Of a stretch of DNA of 32,223 bases, positions 1 to 7,356 are shown one piece after another; within the stretch, counting starts at the first letter, position 1; each line of letters opens with the position of its first letter. This DNA is from Oscillospiraceae bacterium (GTDB lineage Bacteria > Bacillota > Clostridia > Saccharofermentanales > Saccharofermentanaceae). The position numbers and the translations under genes are program-made. The stretch lies in contig CACZML010000037.1 of NCBI GenBank assembly GCA_902782235.1, positions 1 to 32,223 on the forward strand. The letters run 5' to 3'. The notes beneath the pieces were generated by a model that saw nothing but the letters and a program-made list of their open reading frames with translations, ran no database searches and was not told where the DNA came from.

Positions 1-782
1 GCCGTAAGCCTGAACAGGTCTTTATCCGTAAATATCTTCAAAACGTATTCAGCGGCCATGCAGAGCAGGCAGACGACTGCAAACTCGCCTCTGGCGCTTA
101 AGAATCTCTTGAGTTCGGAAATATCAGCAACCGGGATATCCCAGAATTCCGTAAGCTTTTTGGACGTTGCACATCTCGGGATCCCTGAGAGCTTTGATAT
201 TACCCAGCTCATGAGGATAAGGAACATTACTGATGCTAAGAGGGATACGAAGAGGAAACGCTTTTCGAAAACAAAAGACATGAGCGAACCGAATGCCGTG
301 CATGCCACCGCTATGCCGTAAGGGAGCATAACTTCGCTTCCGAAATAAGGTCTGGTGAACTTGTCGTTATCGTCATCCTTAAATCTTGCGACGGACATTA
401 TTCCGATAGCCATAGGAATGAATCCTGCGACCGCGTAGGGCGCGCACAGGCCAAACATGTAAGAGAACTCGCCAGCTGCCGCAAAGAGCGCCAGAACGAA
501 AGCAAACGTGATCACAGAGAGATTTCTCGGCATAAAGAATCTCAATGTAACAGCCCATGCAAGAAGGCATACAAAAGAGCATGCGATCGGCCACCAGATA
601 ACATTTCCGGGGATCATGAACTCCAGGCAGAGCGAGACCATCGTATAGCCAAGGAGCAATGAGGCTCTTGTGGAAAGGTATCTTGCAGGTCTTACATGAG
701 CTGCGGTAAGCTTCTCTTCCGCAGGTCTTCTCGTCTGCTCGTTATCAAACGGCGTATTGTATTTATCAGTAAACAGTCCCAT
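1..782 (-). CDS. Multi-pass membrane protein of unknown function, 3' end outside window
   Basis: An open frame starts with ATG at 782 (MGLFTDKYNTPFDNEQTRRP) and stays open for about 260 codons to the left edge, so the C-terminus is missing. The start overlaps the TAA stop of the upstream rnfG-like gene by one base (TAATG), which indicates translational coupling. After a charged N-terminus of about 40 residues there are several hydrophobic stretches that look like five or six membrane helices, with a basic/acidic loop (ARFKDDDNDKF) between them. It does not resemble RnfA or RnfE, the membrane subunits usually found with rnfCDG, and I do not recognise the family. Its position suggests a partner of the Rnf-like complex, but that is inference from context only. 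Confidence 0.75.
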   Translation of the reverse strand, partial: MGLFTDKYNTPFDNEQTRRPAEEKLTAAHVRPARYLSTRASLLLGYTMVSLCLEFMIPGNVIWWPIACSFVCLLAWAVTLRFFMPRNLSVITFAFVLALFAAAGEFSYMFGLCAPYAVAGFIPMAIGIMSVARFKDDDNDKFTRPYFGSEVMLPYGIAVACTAFGSLMSFVFEKRFLFVSLLASVMFLILMSWVISKLSGIPRCATSKKLTEFWDIPVADISELKRFLSARGEFAVVCLLCMAAEYVLKIFTDKDLFRLT

Positions 783-2143
783 TACGTTACCTTCCAGTTC
801 AGATATTCCTTGAGGAATTTGTAACAGGTGTTACATGCCTTAACTACAGTTCTGGTCTGATCGTAGCGGTCAGAGAGAGGTTCGATAAAAGAAGCCATCT
901 CGGTCATCGGGAGGTCATCCAAGCTCTCCGTAAAGATCTGGTCATCCGTTGAACCGCCGGAATTCAATCCGTCTTCAGCGCCGTCATATTCAACAACACC
1001 GGAACCCTGGTTACCGTTCTGATTGTTTCCTGTCTGTGTACCTGTGTTGTCGACATAATTAGGAATCGTTATGCCTCTGATCTTCGCTTCGATCTCCATA
1101 ACGCCCATATAACCTATGGCAACATTATCTTCGTTATAAACAGTATAGATTTCGGGTGTTTTCTCGAAAGAGAATACGATATGTCCGTCATCGTTTATGT
1201 ATTCCAGGTCCTCAGCGTCCTTCTGATAAAGATGCAGCAAGATCATGTCCAGACCGATCATGTACTTTTGCTTATCGTAGTTTGCGCGCGAGTTTGCAAT
1301 GCACTCCATCGTAAGCTCGACAAAGGGTCTGATATCGCATGTAACGCCCTTAACGATATCCGTTGTACCGTCAGACTTCATCGCAAGTCTGTCGGGATCC
1401 TGGCACTCGAGGAGCGCGTGGCAGATGTTATAAGACTGTGTAGCCCAGTCCAGACCGCTAACAACGTAAGCGCCCTTCAATGCAGCTTCACTTCTGTCCT
1501 GGTTGGTCTTATCAGTACTGAAAGCATCCCAGTTGACTCTTGTGATGATACCGTTCTTTACCTCCATCTCGACATAGTCGATATAGCGGTTTCTGTCGTC
1601 ATAGAGGCGCTGTGCATAGTAAACACCGTCATTTAAGCCCGGAACGATGATCTTGTCGGACTTCTTATCATCCTTCTTCTCTTCCTTAACGAAAGCGATC
1701 GGGATCTGTTTTCCAATCAGCTTATCCGATATCTTCTCCATATCACTCTTACTGATATAGAAAGCATTCTCGTCATCGCTCGGTTCAAGCGCAAGACCCG
1801 TGATCCTGGTGCTCTCATAGTCGAGCGCCACGAGCATGCTCAGATCCTTACCGTATAAGGATTTAACGGTAAGATCGATAACATAGCCTTCTGCAGCTCC
1901 CGTGCTGTTATATCCGATATAAACACCCTTTATCTCAGGGAAACCATTCAAAGCCTTGCTCGTAACCTTCTCATATGAAGCTGACTTCATAACTGGTTCG
2001 AACCTTGTCTGATACAAGCTCTGCATACGCTTATTCGCATTCTCGGAAGATATAAAATAGCCTCCGATAACAAGAGCAATACCAAGTACCAGAAGGAGTA
2101 CGGCTTCAGTTATAAGCTGCTTAAGCTGGGTATGCGTCATCAT
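782..2143 (-). CDS. RnfG-like protein with FMN-binding-type domain, divergent and long
   Basis: This is a 453-residue protein with one N-terminal membrane anchor (residues about 12-31) and an extracytoplasmic remainder. Its place directly after rnfD, and a central segment resembling the FMN_bind fold (NDGVYYAQ at 171-178 through about 250), point to RnfG/NqrC. Classical RnfG is about 200 residues and carries FMN on the Thr of an S-G-A-T motif. Here the matching place reads SG-LDW-ATQS (229-237), as if three residues were inserted, so flavinylation is uncertain. A second half contains an Asn/Gln/Gly-rich linker (about 367-400) and ends with a CNTC pair (437-440). The start has a strong ribosome binding site (GGGAGGTGG) and overlaps the rnfD stop by 4 nt (ATGA). 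RnfG-like is the best guess; the precise role is not shown. Confidence 0.6.
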   Translation of the reverse strand: MMTHTQLKQLITEAVLLLVLGIALVIGGYFISSENANKRMQSLYQTRFEPVMKSASYEKVTSKALNGFPEIKGVYIGYNSTGAAEGYVIDLTVKSLYGKDLSMLVALDYESTRITGLALEPSDDENAFYISKSDMEKISDKLIGKQIPIAFVKEEKKDDKKSDKIIVPGLNDGVYYAQRLYDDRNRYIDYVEMEVKNGIITRVNWDAFSTDKTNQDRSEAALKGAYVVSGLDWATQSYNICHALLECQDPDRLAMKSDGTTDIVKGVTCDIRPFVELTMECIANSRANYDKQKYMIGLDMILLHLYQKDAEDLEYINDDGHIVFSFEKTPEIYTVYNEDNVAIGYMGVMEIEAKIRGITIPNYVDNTGTQTGNNQNGNQGSGVVEYDGAEDGLNSGGSTDDQIFTESLDDLPMTEMASFIEPLSDRYDQTRTVVKACNTCYKFLKEYLNWKVT

Positions 2144-3123
2144 GATACATCCACCTCCCTTGAACGGATCTTTCTTCTGGAAAGTGTTTTCGAGAAGAAG
2201 TCCAATACGAATGAGAGGAAATTAACAGCCATGACAGGTGCCAGGAGCGATACCATGGGCGCTAAGAAAGGCTTTGTTATAAGCGTCAGGACGGCGCATA
2301 CAATGCCCGCGAAAACGCCCGGGGCAAATCTTGAAGGCATCGTTGTCAGGTCTCCCAAAAGGAATACCGCAACGAATATCGCACCTGAAGACATGATATA
2401 AACAACCATGCCGTCAAAGCTGAATGATCTCGTCTCAAAAATGGCAGCGATCGGATAAAGTACCAGAAGCGTGGTTATGTATGAGACGGGCGAATAAAGT
2501 CTCATCGTTCCCTTAAGTGTAAGGAACAGTCCGCCTGCCAAAATGCATGCAAAGCATGCGGTGCCGATCATGCCGGGATAGTTGCCGCTGATAAGCTCGG
2601 TAAAAGATAACTGCGTAAGGTCAGGCAGCGCGCCGGGTTTCTTCTGAACGATCAGGCTCATAAGCTGCAGCCTTGAATTGTCTTCACCATAGGACAGGCC
2701 CTGTGTTGCTGCAGGCATAACAAGCTCAACAAACAGTCTGCCGGCGCAAGCCGGATTTACGATGTTGCTTCCTGCGCCTCCGAAAACCTGCTTGGTAACG
2801 ATCGACGCGAACAACACTGCAGCAAGAGCAGTGATAAGAGTCGTGTCCGGCGGAAGCATAAGAGCGATAAGAAGTCCCTCTACGAGCGAACTTACATCAA
2901 AGTAATCCCCGCCTGATCTTCTTCCCGTAAATCTCTTGCAGAAAGTATCCACCATAACAAATGCAGCCATGCAGAACAGGATAAGGATCAATGCTCTGAG
3001 GCCGTAATAGAAAACGCCGCACACGATACAAGGCACGAGCGATACAAGGATCGTGATATAGATATACGGAGCGTTCTTCTCCGTATGGATAAAGGGTGCA
3101 AGCTGTTTATTATCACTACTCAT
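2140..3123 (-). CDS. rnfD: RnfD/NqrB-family membrane subunit of ion-translocating electron transport complex
   Basis: This 327-residue polytopic membrane protein has the RnfD/NqrB signatures. The segment VEGLLIALMLPPDTT (81-95) matches the usual 'TGLLLALxLPP' stretch, KQVFGGAGSNIVNPACAGR (111-129) matches 'KxxFGGLGxNxFNPA', and FLLGDLTTMPSRFAPGVFAG (254-273) matches the conserved C-terminal 'DP(V)T(S)P' region. In the known complexes this subunit helps move Na+ or H+ across the membrane and carries FMN covalently on a Thr in a (S/T)GATP motif. I see no such motif in the expected loop (about 138-178). The ATG at 3123 overlaps the rnfC stop by 4 nt, and the stop overlaps the next start by 4 nt, so C, D and G are coupled. 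Family assignment is firm; cofactor content is open. Confidence 0.85.
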   Translation of the reverse strand: MSSDNKQLAPFIHTEKNAPYIYITILVSLVPCIVCGVFYYGLRALILILFCMAAFVMVDTFCKRFTGRRSGGDYFDVSSLVEGLLIALMLPPDTTLITALAAVLFASIVTKQVFGGAGSNIVNPACAGRLFVELVMPAATQGLSYGEDNSRLQLMSLIVQKKPGALPDLTQLSFTELISGNYPGMIGTACFACILAGGLFLTLKGTMRLYSPVSYITTLLVLYPIAAIFETRSFSFDGMVVYIMSSGAIFVAVFLLGDLTTMPSRFAPGVFAGIVCAVLTLITKPFLAPMVSLLAPVMAVNFLSFVLDFFSKTLSRRKIRSREVDVS

Positions 3124-4640
3124 ACTTCTTTATCCCTCTCGAAAGGAAGTGTGATGGAATCCGGAGACTTCTTACTGATATTCTCGTTTCCGTCAGAATA
3201 ATCTTCAAGAAGCGATGTCTCTCCGACGTAAGATGCCACATAATCCTCAAACATCCTGTCTCCCGCGCTGCTGTTATCCAGGAGCGAGTTAACTTCAATG
3301 ATCCTTCCCTCACCCGCAAAGCTTGCGATGGAGGTCGTAAGATTAATACCCGCAGGGCATACATAAGAGCATGAACCGCAGGCAATGCATTCTCTTGCGC
3401 CTTCCTCTGAGGCCTTCTGTCTTAAGCCCTGATTGAGCATCTCATAGATAGTATTCGGCGAGAGGTTCATAGGGCAGCATTCGGAGCAAAGGCCGCAATG
3501 GATACAAGGCGTCTTCGGAACCTCAGCCCTTCTGATAACGGAGATAACCGATGTCGTCTTAACGATAGGTGTATGCTCGGGATCTCTTATCTCGATTCCT
3601 GTAAGGCAGTTGCCCCATACGATCCTGTCGCTGCCGTTCTTGATGTCCTGGGCATTAGCCAGGATCTCTGACACAGGCGTTCCGACCGGTACAAGCATAT
3701 TATGTCCGCCTGAAGCGTCTCCGGTTACGGAAACGATCCTGCTCATCATCGGGATGTTGTCAGATAAGGCTTCCCAGCATGCGAGCATTGTGGAGCAGTT
3801 GAAAAGAACTGCGTGGCAGGACTTTTCGAGCGTCTCGCCGAGCGAAAGATTCTTACCATATAAAGCTCTGGCGACAAGTCTGTAATAGCCCTGCGGGAAA
3901 CGCTCCCTGAAGAGCTTGATATCAAATTCAAGGTCTTTAAAGTCGTCCTTGATCTTATCTATTGAATTGGCAAGGGCCTTCCTCTGCTCTTTTCGATTCT
4001 CCGAAATGAGGAAAACCAGCTTCGATGCTCCTACGGCTCTTGCACATGCGCATGAACCAAGGACTACATAATCGGGATATTCCGTAATGGCCACGAGGTC
4101 ACATGTGGAATAAGGCTCACTCTGAAGGCAGTTTACGAGGAATTCCTTAACGGCTTCAGTTCTTGCTCTGCTGAGCTTTGCGGAAGTCGGAATACCCTCA
4201 CCGCCCATGCCGCAGATGCCTGCAGCTCTTATGATGCCTATCGTCTCGGTGGCACTGATCTTAAAGCCCGATCTGGGCTTTACCGAATCAAGCCTTGTAC
4301 GCTTCATGTCATTTACGATGGTAACCGCAGGCGTAATAATGCCGTTGGGGAGTACTATCTCAGAGATATCGGATACCTTTCCGGAGATGCCGCTGTGAAC
4401 CGGAACTGAGAATGAACCTTTCTCCGGAACACCTACGCACTGGCCGATCCTTACATAATCACCGACATTAACCGCAGGGATCGCAGGGACGCCGTAGTGC
4501 ATCTTCATCGGAAGGATTATCTTCGAAGGATAGATCCTCTCGAACATGATCTCCTTGACAAAAGGGGAACGCTTCGAAAAATTCAAAACGTCCCCTGTAA
4601 ATAATCCTCTGTAAAATGAATATCGTCTTCGGTCTGCCAC
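3120..4640 (-). CDS. rnfC: RnfC, iron-sulfur NADH-dehydrogenase-type subunit of Rnf complex
   Basis: This is a 506-residue peripheral membrane subunit that in Rnf complexes exchanges electrons between NADH and the iron-sulfur chain. An N-terminal beta-sandwich-like segment (about 35-100) is followed by the glycine-rich nucleotide/FMN loop GMGGEGIPTSAK (144-155), the SEPY motif (174-177) and a SLBB-like region (about 310-350). Two ferredoxin-type [4Fe-4S] motifs follow: CIHCGLCSECCP (379-390) and CIACGSCSYVCP (418-429). The start codon is GTG at 4640, preceded by GGGGA at a 9-10 nt distance. The gene lies 46 nt after sigA with no convincing terminator between, so some transcripts may come from the sigA promoter. 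The C-terminal tail after the clusters (about 75 residues, acidic) is poorly characterised. RnfB, A and E are not in the window. Confidence 0.88.
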   Translation of the reverse strand: MADRRRYSFYRGLFTGDVLNFSKRSPFVKEIMFERIYPSKIILPMKMHYGVPAIPAVNVGDYVRIGQCVGVPEKGSFSVPVHSGISGKVSDISEIVLPNGIITPAVTIVNDMKRTRLDSVKPRSGFKISATETIGIIRAAGICGMGGEGIPTSAKLSRARTEAVKEFLVNCLQSEPYSTCDLVAITEYPDYVVLGSCACARAVGASKLVFLISENRKEQRKALANSIDKIKDDFKDLEFDIKLFRERFPQGYYRLVARALYGKNLSLGETLEKSCHAVLFNCSTMLACWEALSDNIPMMSRIVSVTGDASGGHNMLVPVGTPVSEILANAQDIKNGSDRIVWGNCLTGIEIRDPEHTPIVKTTSVISVIRRAEVPKTPCIHCGLCSECCPMNLSPNTIYEMLNQGLRQKASEEGARECIACGSCSYVCPAGINLTTSIASFAGEGRIIEVNSLLDNSSAGDRMFEDYVASYVGETSLLEDYSDGNENISKKSPDSITLPFERDKEV

Positions 4641-4686
4641 TATTAATTATCCCCGAAAAGGAAGGTTACTTAAGCTGACAGGCTTA

Positions 4687-5739
4687 TCAGTCGGAATAAC
4701 CTTCGAGCTTCTTTGACTTAGGCGATCTGTTGAGCTTTCTGATTGCTTTTGCCTCGATCTGTCTGATACGCTCACGAGTAACGCCGAGCTTCTTACCAAC
4801 CTGCTCGAGTGTCATCGGAACGCCGTCCTTAAGGCCGAATCTTAATTCGATAACTCGTCTTTCCCTGTCTGTTAAGCCGTTGAGAGCCTGGATAAGGTCT
4901 TCCTTCAAAAGGATCCTTGCAACCTCTTCCTCAGGTGCAGCAAGCTCATCGTTGGAGATGAAGTCAACCAGGTGGCTGTCCTCTTCCTCACCTACCGGCT
5001 TATCGATGGAGATAGGATCCTGTGAGATCTTCTGGATCTCTCTGATCTTTGCCACTTCCATGCCCATAGCTTCAGCAAGCTCTTCTGTTGTAGGCTCTCT
5101 GCCTAAATCCTGAACGAGCTGGCGCTGAACTCTTGTAAGCTTATTAATTGTCTCAACCATGTGAACGGGGATTCTGATCGTTCTTGCCTGGTCAGCGATA
5201 GCTCTGGTGATAGCCTGACGGATCCACCATGTAGCATATGTGGAGAACTTGAATCCCTTTGTGTAATCGAACTTATCAACAGCCTTGATAAGACCGATGT
5301 TACCCTCCTGAATGAGGTCAAGGAGTGAGAGGCCGCGGTTCATGTACTTCTTTGCGATAGATACAACGAGTCTCAAGTTGGAGTTGATAAGGAGGACCTT
5401 TGCTTCCTCATCACCCTTAGCCATTCTCTGCGCGATCTCTTTTTCCTGTTCTGCATCAAGAAGTTCGATCTTACCGATTTCCTTGAGATACATCTTGACC
5501 GAGTCGTCTACTACGTTTGCGTCTTCGCCGTCAGTATCTAAATCTGTATCGTCGTTATCAAGGTCAGGATCGCTGATCTTAACGCCGCCGTTCTCGAGCT
5601 CTGCTCTGAGATTGATCATCTCATCGGGTTCGATCTTATATGAATCAGTGATCGCTTCGAATTCTGTCTCTGTGATCTGATTCTCGTTCTTCTCTGCAAA
5701 TTTCTTTGCCTGTGCCAGTGCTTTCTCAAAATCTGTCAT
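4687..5739 (-). CDS. sigA: Primary RNA polymerase sigma factor SigA/RpoD
   Basis: This 350-residue sigma-70 factor directs core RNA polymerase to housekeeping -10/-35 promoters. A short acidic N-terminal region (about 1-75) is followed by region 1.2 ([14 protein letters not shown]), region 2 with the core-binding and -10-recognition helices ([50 protein letters not shown]), region 3 ([12 protein letters not shown]) and region 4 with the -35-recognition helix ([20 protein letters not shown]). Length and layout match the primary factor of Gram-positive bacteria rather than an alternative sigma. The ATG at 5739 is preceded by TGAGG at 9 nt. The usual neighbour dnaG is absent; a zinc-ribbon gene lies 74 nt upstream instead. 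A TTGACA upstream (about 5771-5776) lacks a well-placed -10, so the promoter is unclear. Confidence 0.97.
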   Translation of the reverse strand: MTDFEKALAQAKKFAEKNENQITETEFEAITDSYKIEPDEMINLRAELENGGVKISDPDLDNDDTDLDTDGEDANVVDDSVKMYLKEIGKIELLDAEQEKEIAQRMAKGDEEAKVLLINSNLRLVVSIAKKYMNRGLSLLDLIQEGNIGLIKAVDKFDYTKGFKFSTYATWWIRQAITRAIADQARTIRIPVHMVETINKLTRVQRQLVQDLGREPTTEELAEAMGMEVAKIREIQKISQDPISIDKPVGEEEDSHLVDFISNDELAAPEEEVARILLKEDLIQALNGLTDRERRVIELRFGLKDGVPMTLEQVGKKLGVTRERIRQIEAKAIRKLNRSPKSKKLEGYSD

Positions 5740-5813
5740 TGATAGATAACCTCATAGATCGTCAATTGTTAACTGTCAAACTAAACTTAACCGTCGTAAA
5801 CGGCCGGAAAAGA

Positions 5814-6581
5814 TTACTTGCTTGTTTCAGTAGGTTCTAAGATCTCAACAGTAGGCTGAGCATCCTTCTTAACGCCGTCCTTGGAAGCAAAATAGATCGT
5901 GTCAGGTGTGTAGATATACATCTCAACATCGTCATTTGCGAATCCACGCTTCTCTGCACGGAGAGCAGAGTAGTTGTCGTAAAGAGCCTTTGCCTGCTCA
6001 TCAGTGATATCGCCGGAAAGACCGAGCTTTATATACTGGCAGGAAAGACCATAAATGTTGAACTGCTTGTAATCAAATTCGTCGTAAGATACTGTATCAG
6101 GTTCTGTCTTCTCGAAGATCTTGTTGATGTCTGCTGAGAGATCAGCGCGCAGAGCCTTACGTGACATGTAAAGCGGAAGCGCAATTGCAACAATGATTCC
6201 GATGATGAGAACGATACCTGCGATCATGCCGATAACGAGCTTAGTAGGAGCCTTTACATCATTAGGAGAGATCTCAAATTCGCTCGGCTTAAGCTTAAGA
6301 GCAGCTTCTGCCTGCTGTGACTTGGATGTCTTCTCCCTCTGAACTGCCTTCTCAACAACGTCCGGCATAACGGGATTTGAATAATAGTGCTTAGCGCCAG
6401 CCTGTGTATTCTTCTCAAATTTCTCATTCTTGAATTCATATCCGTCAGGATTCTCAAGAATCTTCGCTGCTTCTTCCGCAGGGAAAACGCAATTACAGAA
6501 TACGCACTCGCAAAGTTCGTCTCTGTCATCAAACATAACGAGCGAACCGCAGTTCTTGCACATACCTTGTTTAGTTGCCAT
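5814..6581 (-). CDS. Zinc-ribbon membrane protein of unknown function
   Basis: This is a 255-residue protein. The N-terminus is a zinc ribbon built from C8-x2-C11 and C26-x2-C29, with extra Cys at 24 and 31, followed by a charged low-complexity linker with many Glu/Lys/Ala residues (about 40-110). One membrane helix (about 115-137) comes next, then a C-terminal domain of about 115 residues with no motif I recognise. The expected topology puts the ribbon in the cytoplasm and the C-terminal domain outside. The ATG at 6581 has AAAGGA at 11 nt. Transcription should start from the strong promoter at 6720-6748, leaving a leader of about 130 nt, and may continue into sigA 74 nt downstream. The general plan (zinc ribbon, then membrane segment) recalls the broken gene at 14996-16061, but no sequence similarity beyond the cysteines is evident. 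Confidence 0.85.
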   Translation of the reverse strand: MATKQGMCKNCGSLVMFDDRDELCECVFCNCVFPAEEAAKILENPDGYEFKNEKFEKNTQAGAKHYYSNPVMPDVVEKAVQREKTSKSQQAEAALKLKPSEFEISPNDVKAPTKLVIGMIAGIVLIIGIIVAIALPLYMSRKALRADLSADINKIFEKTEPDTVSYDEFDYKQFNIYGLSCQYIKLGLSGDITDEQAKALYDNYSALRAEKRGFANDDVEMYIYTPDTIYFASKDGVKKDAQPTVEILEPTETSK

Positions 6582-6663
6582 TAAAAAATCGTCCTTTATT
6601 CTGAAGTATGCGCTTTAAGCAAACTTGGCGCCGACTATATCTCAGGGATAATGTTGAAAACGG

Positions 6664-6677
6664 GCCGTAAATACGGC
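6664..6677. repeat. Short palindrome in the leader of the zinc-ribbon gene
   Basis: GCCGTA-AA-TACGGC is a perfect 6-bp inverted repeat with a 2-base centre. It lies about 40 nt downstream of the predicted minus-strand start site, in the untranslated leader of the gene at 5814-6581. It could be a protein-binding site or a small RNA hairpin; nothing else supports a function. Confidence 0.35.
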
Positions 6678-6719
6678 ATTCCCTCTGTGTAGGCATAGTT
6701 CTACTTATAGCAATCGTAA

Positions 6720-6748
6720 ATTATAATATGCTAATGGTATATCGTCAA
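6720..6748 (-). promoter_or_regulatory. Sigma-A promoter for the zinc-ribbon gene
   Basis: On the minus strand, TTGACG (6748-6743) and a perfect TATAAT (6725-6720) are separated by exactly 17 nt. Transcription would start near 6713. It drives the zinc-ribbon gene and possibly sigA and the rnf genes behind it. It is back to back with the tadA promoter, whose -35 begins 18 nt away. Confidence 0.8.
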
Positions 6749-6765
6749 GCATAAATTATATGTCC

Positions 6766-6795
6766 TTGACACTTTCCGCACCGCGTCTGTATTAT
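6766..6795 (+). promoter_or_regulatory. Sigma-A promoter for tadA
   Basis: A perfect TTGACA (6766-6771) and TATTAT (6790-6795) are separated by 18 nt on the plus strand, so transcription should begin near 6802. The promoter lies downstream of the first in-frame ATG at 6760. This argues that the real tadA start is further in. Confidence 0.75.
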
Positions 6796-6828
6796 CAGAC
6801 CCAGAAGATAACAAGCGAGGTATTCTCA

Positions 6829-7356
6829 GTGCCAAGGACCAGATCCAAGTTATATCCTGACTTTAAGCCTTCCTCCGATAAGGAACGCTTCATGCTCGAA
6901 GCCATCAAAGAGGCAGAAAAGGCCATTGATCTCGGCGAATGCCCCATCGGCTGCGTCATAGTCAAGGACGGCAAGGTCTTTGTCAGAGCCCACAACCTCC
7001 GCCTTACCAGAGGCAATGCCATAGCCCATGCCGAAGTCATCGCAATAGATAAGGCATGCAGAAAACTGGGCGACTGGCGTCTTGAAGACATGGACATGTA
7101 TGTTACCTTAGAGCCCTGCACTATGTGCTCAGGCGCCATTATCCAGTCCAGGATCCGCAAAGTGTATTTCGGCGCATACGAACCCAAGAGCGGCGCCGTA
7201 GTATCCTGCAATGATATTTTCGAAGTGTCACACGGCCACAATCACAAAGTTGAATTCGAAGGCGGCATCATGGAGAAGGAATGCTCCCAGATGATGCTCG
7301 ATTTCTTCCGTGCCATCCGCAAAAGGGATGCAGGAAAGAAGCGTTCAGGAATTTAA
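6829..7356 (+). CDS. tadA: tRNA-specific adenosine deaminase TadA
   Basis: TadA converts adenosine to inosine at the wobble position of tRNA-Arg(ACG). The zinc site is complete: HAE (H67, E69, counted from the start used here) and PCTMC (C97, C100). The flanking TadA-like segments HNLRLTRGNAIAHAE and LGDWRLEDMDMYVTLEPC match the family closely. The usual motif is PCPMC; Thr in place of the second Pro is a mild variation. The frame is open back to an ATG at 6760, but a good promoter lies inside that stretch. The candidates are GTG 6829 (GCGAGG at 8 nt) and ATG 6892 (AAGGA at 7 nt, giving 155 residues, nearer the usual length). I list the longer one because family members have a few residues before the position of that Met. 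The stop codon overlaps the addA stop. Confidence 0.9.
   Translation: MPRTRSKLYPDFKPSSDKERFMLEAIKEAEKAIDLGECPIGCVIVKDGKVFVRAHNLRLTRGNAIAHAEVIAIDKACRKLGDWRLEDMDMYVTLEPCTMCSGAIIQSRIRKVYFGAYEPKSGAVVSCNDIFEVSHGHNHKVEFEGGIMEKECSQMMLDFFRAIRKRDAGKKRSGI

Noticed and set aside
5741..5776. sigA promoter from TTGACA at about 5776-5771
   Set aside because: The only -10 at the right distance (TATGAG) would put the start at or after the ribosome binding site.
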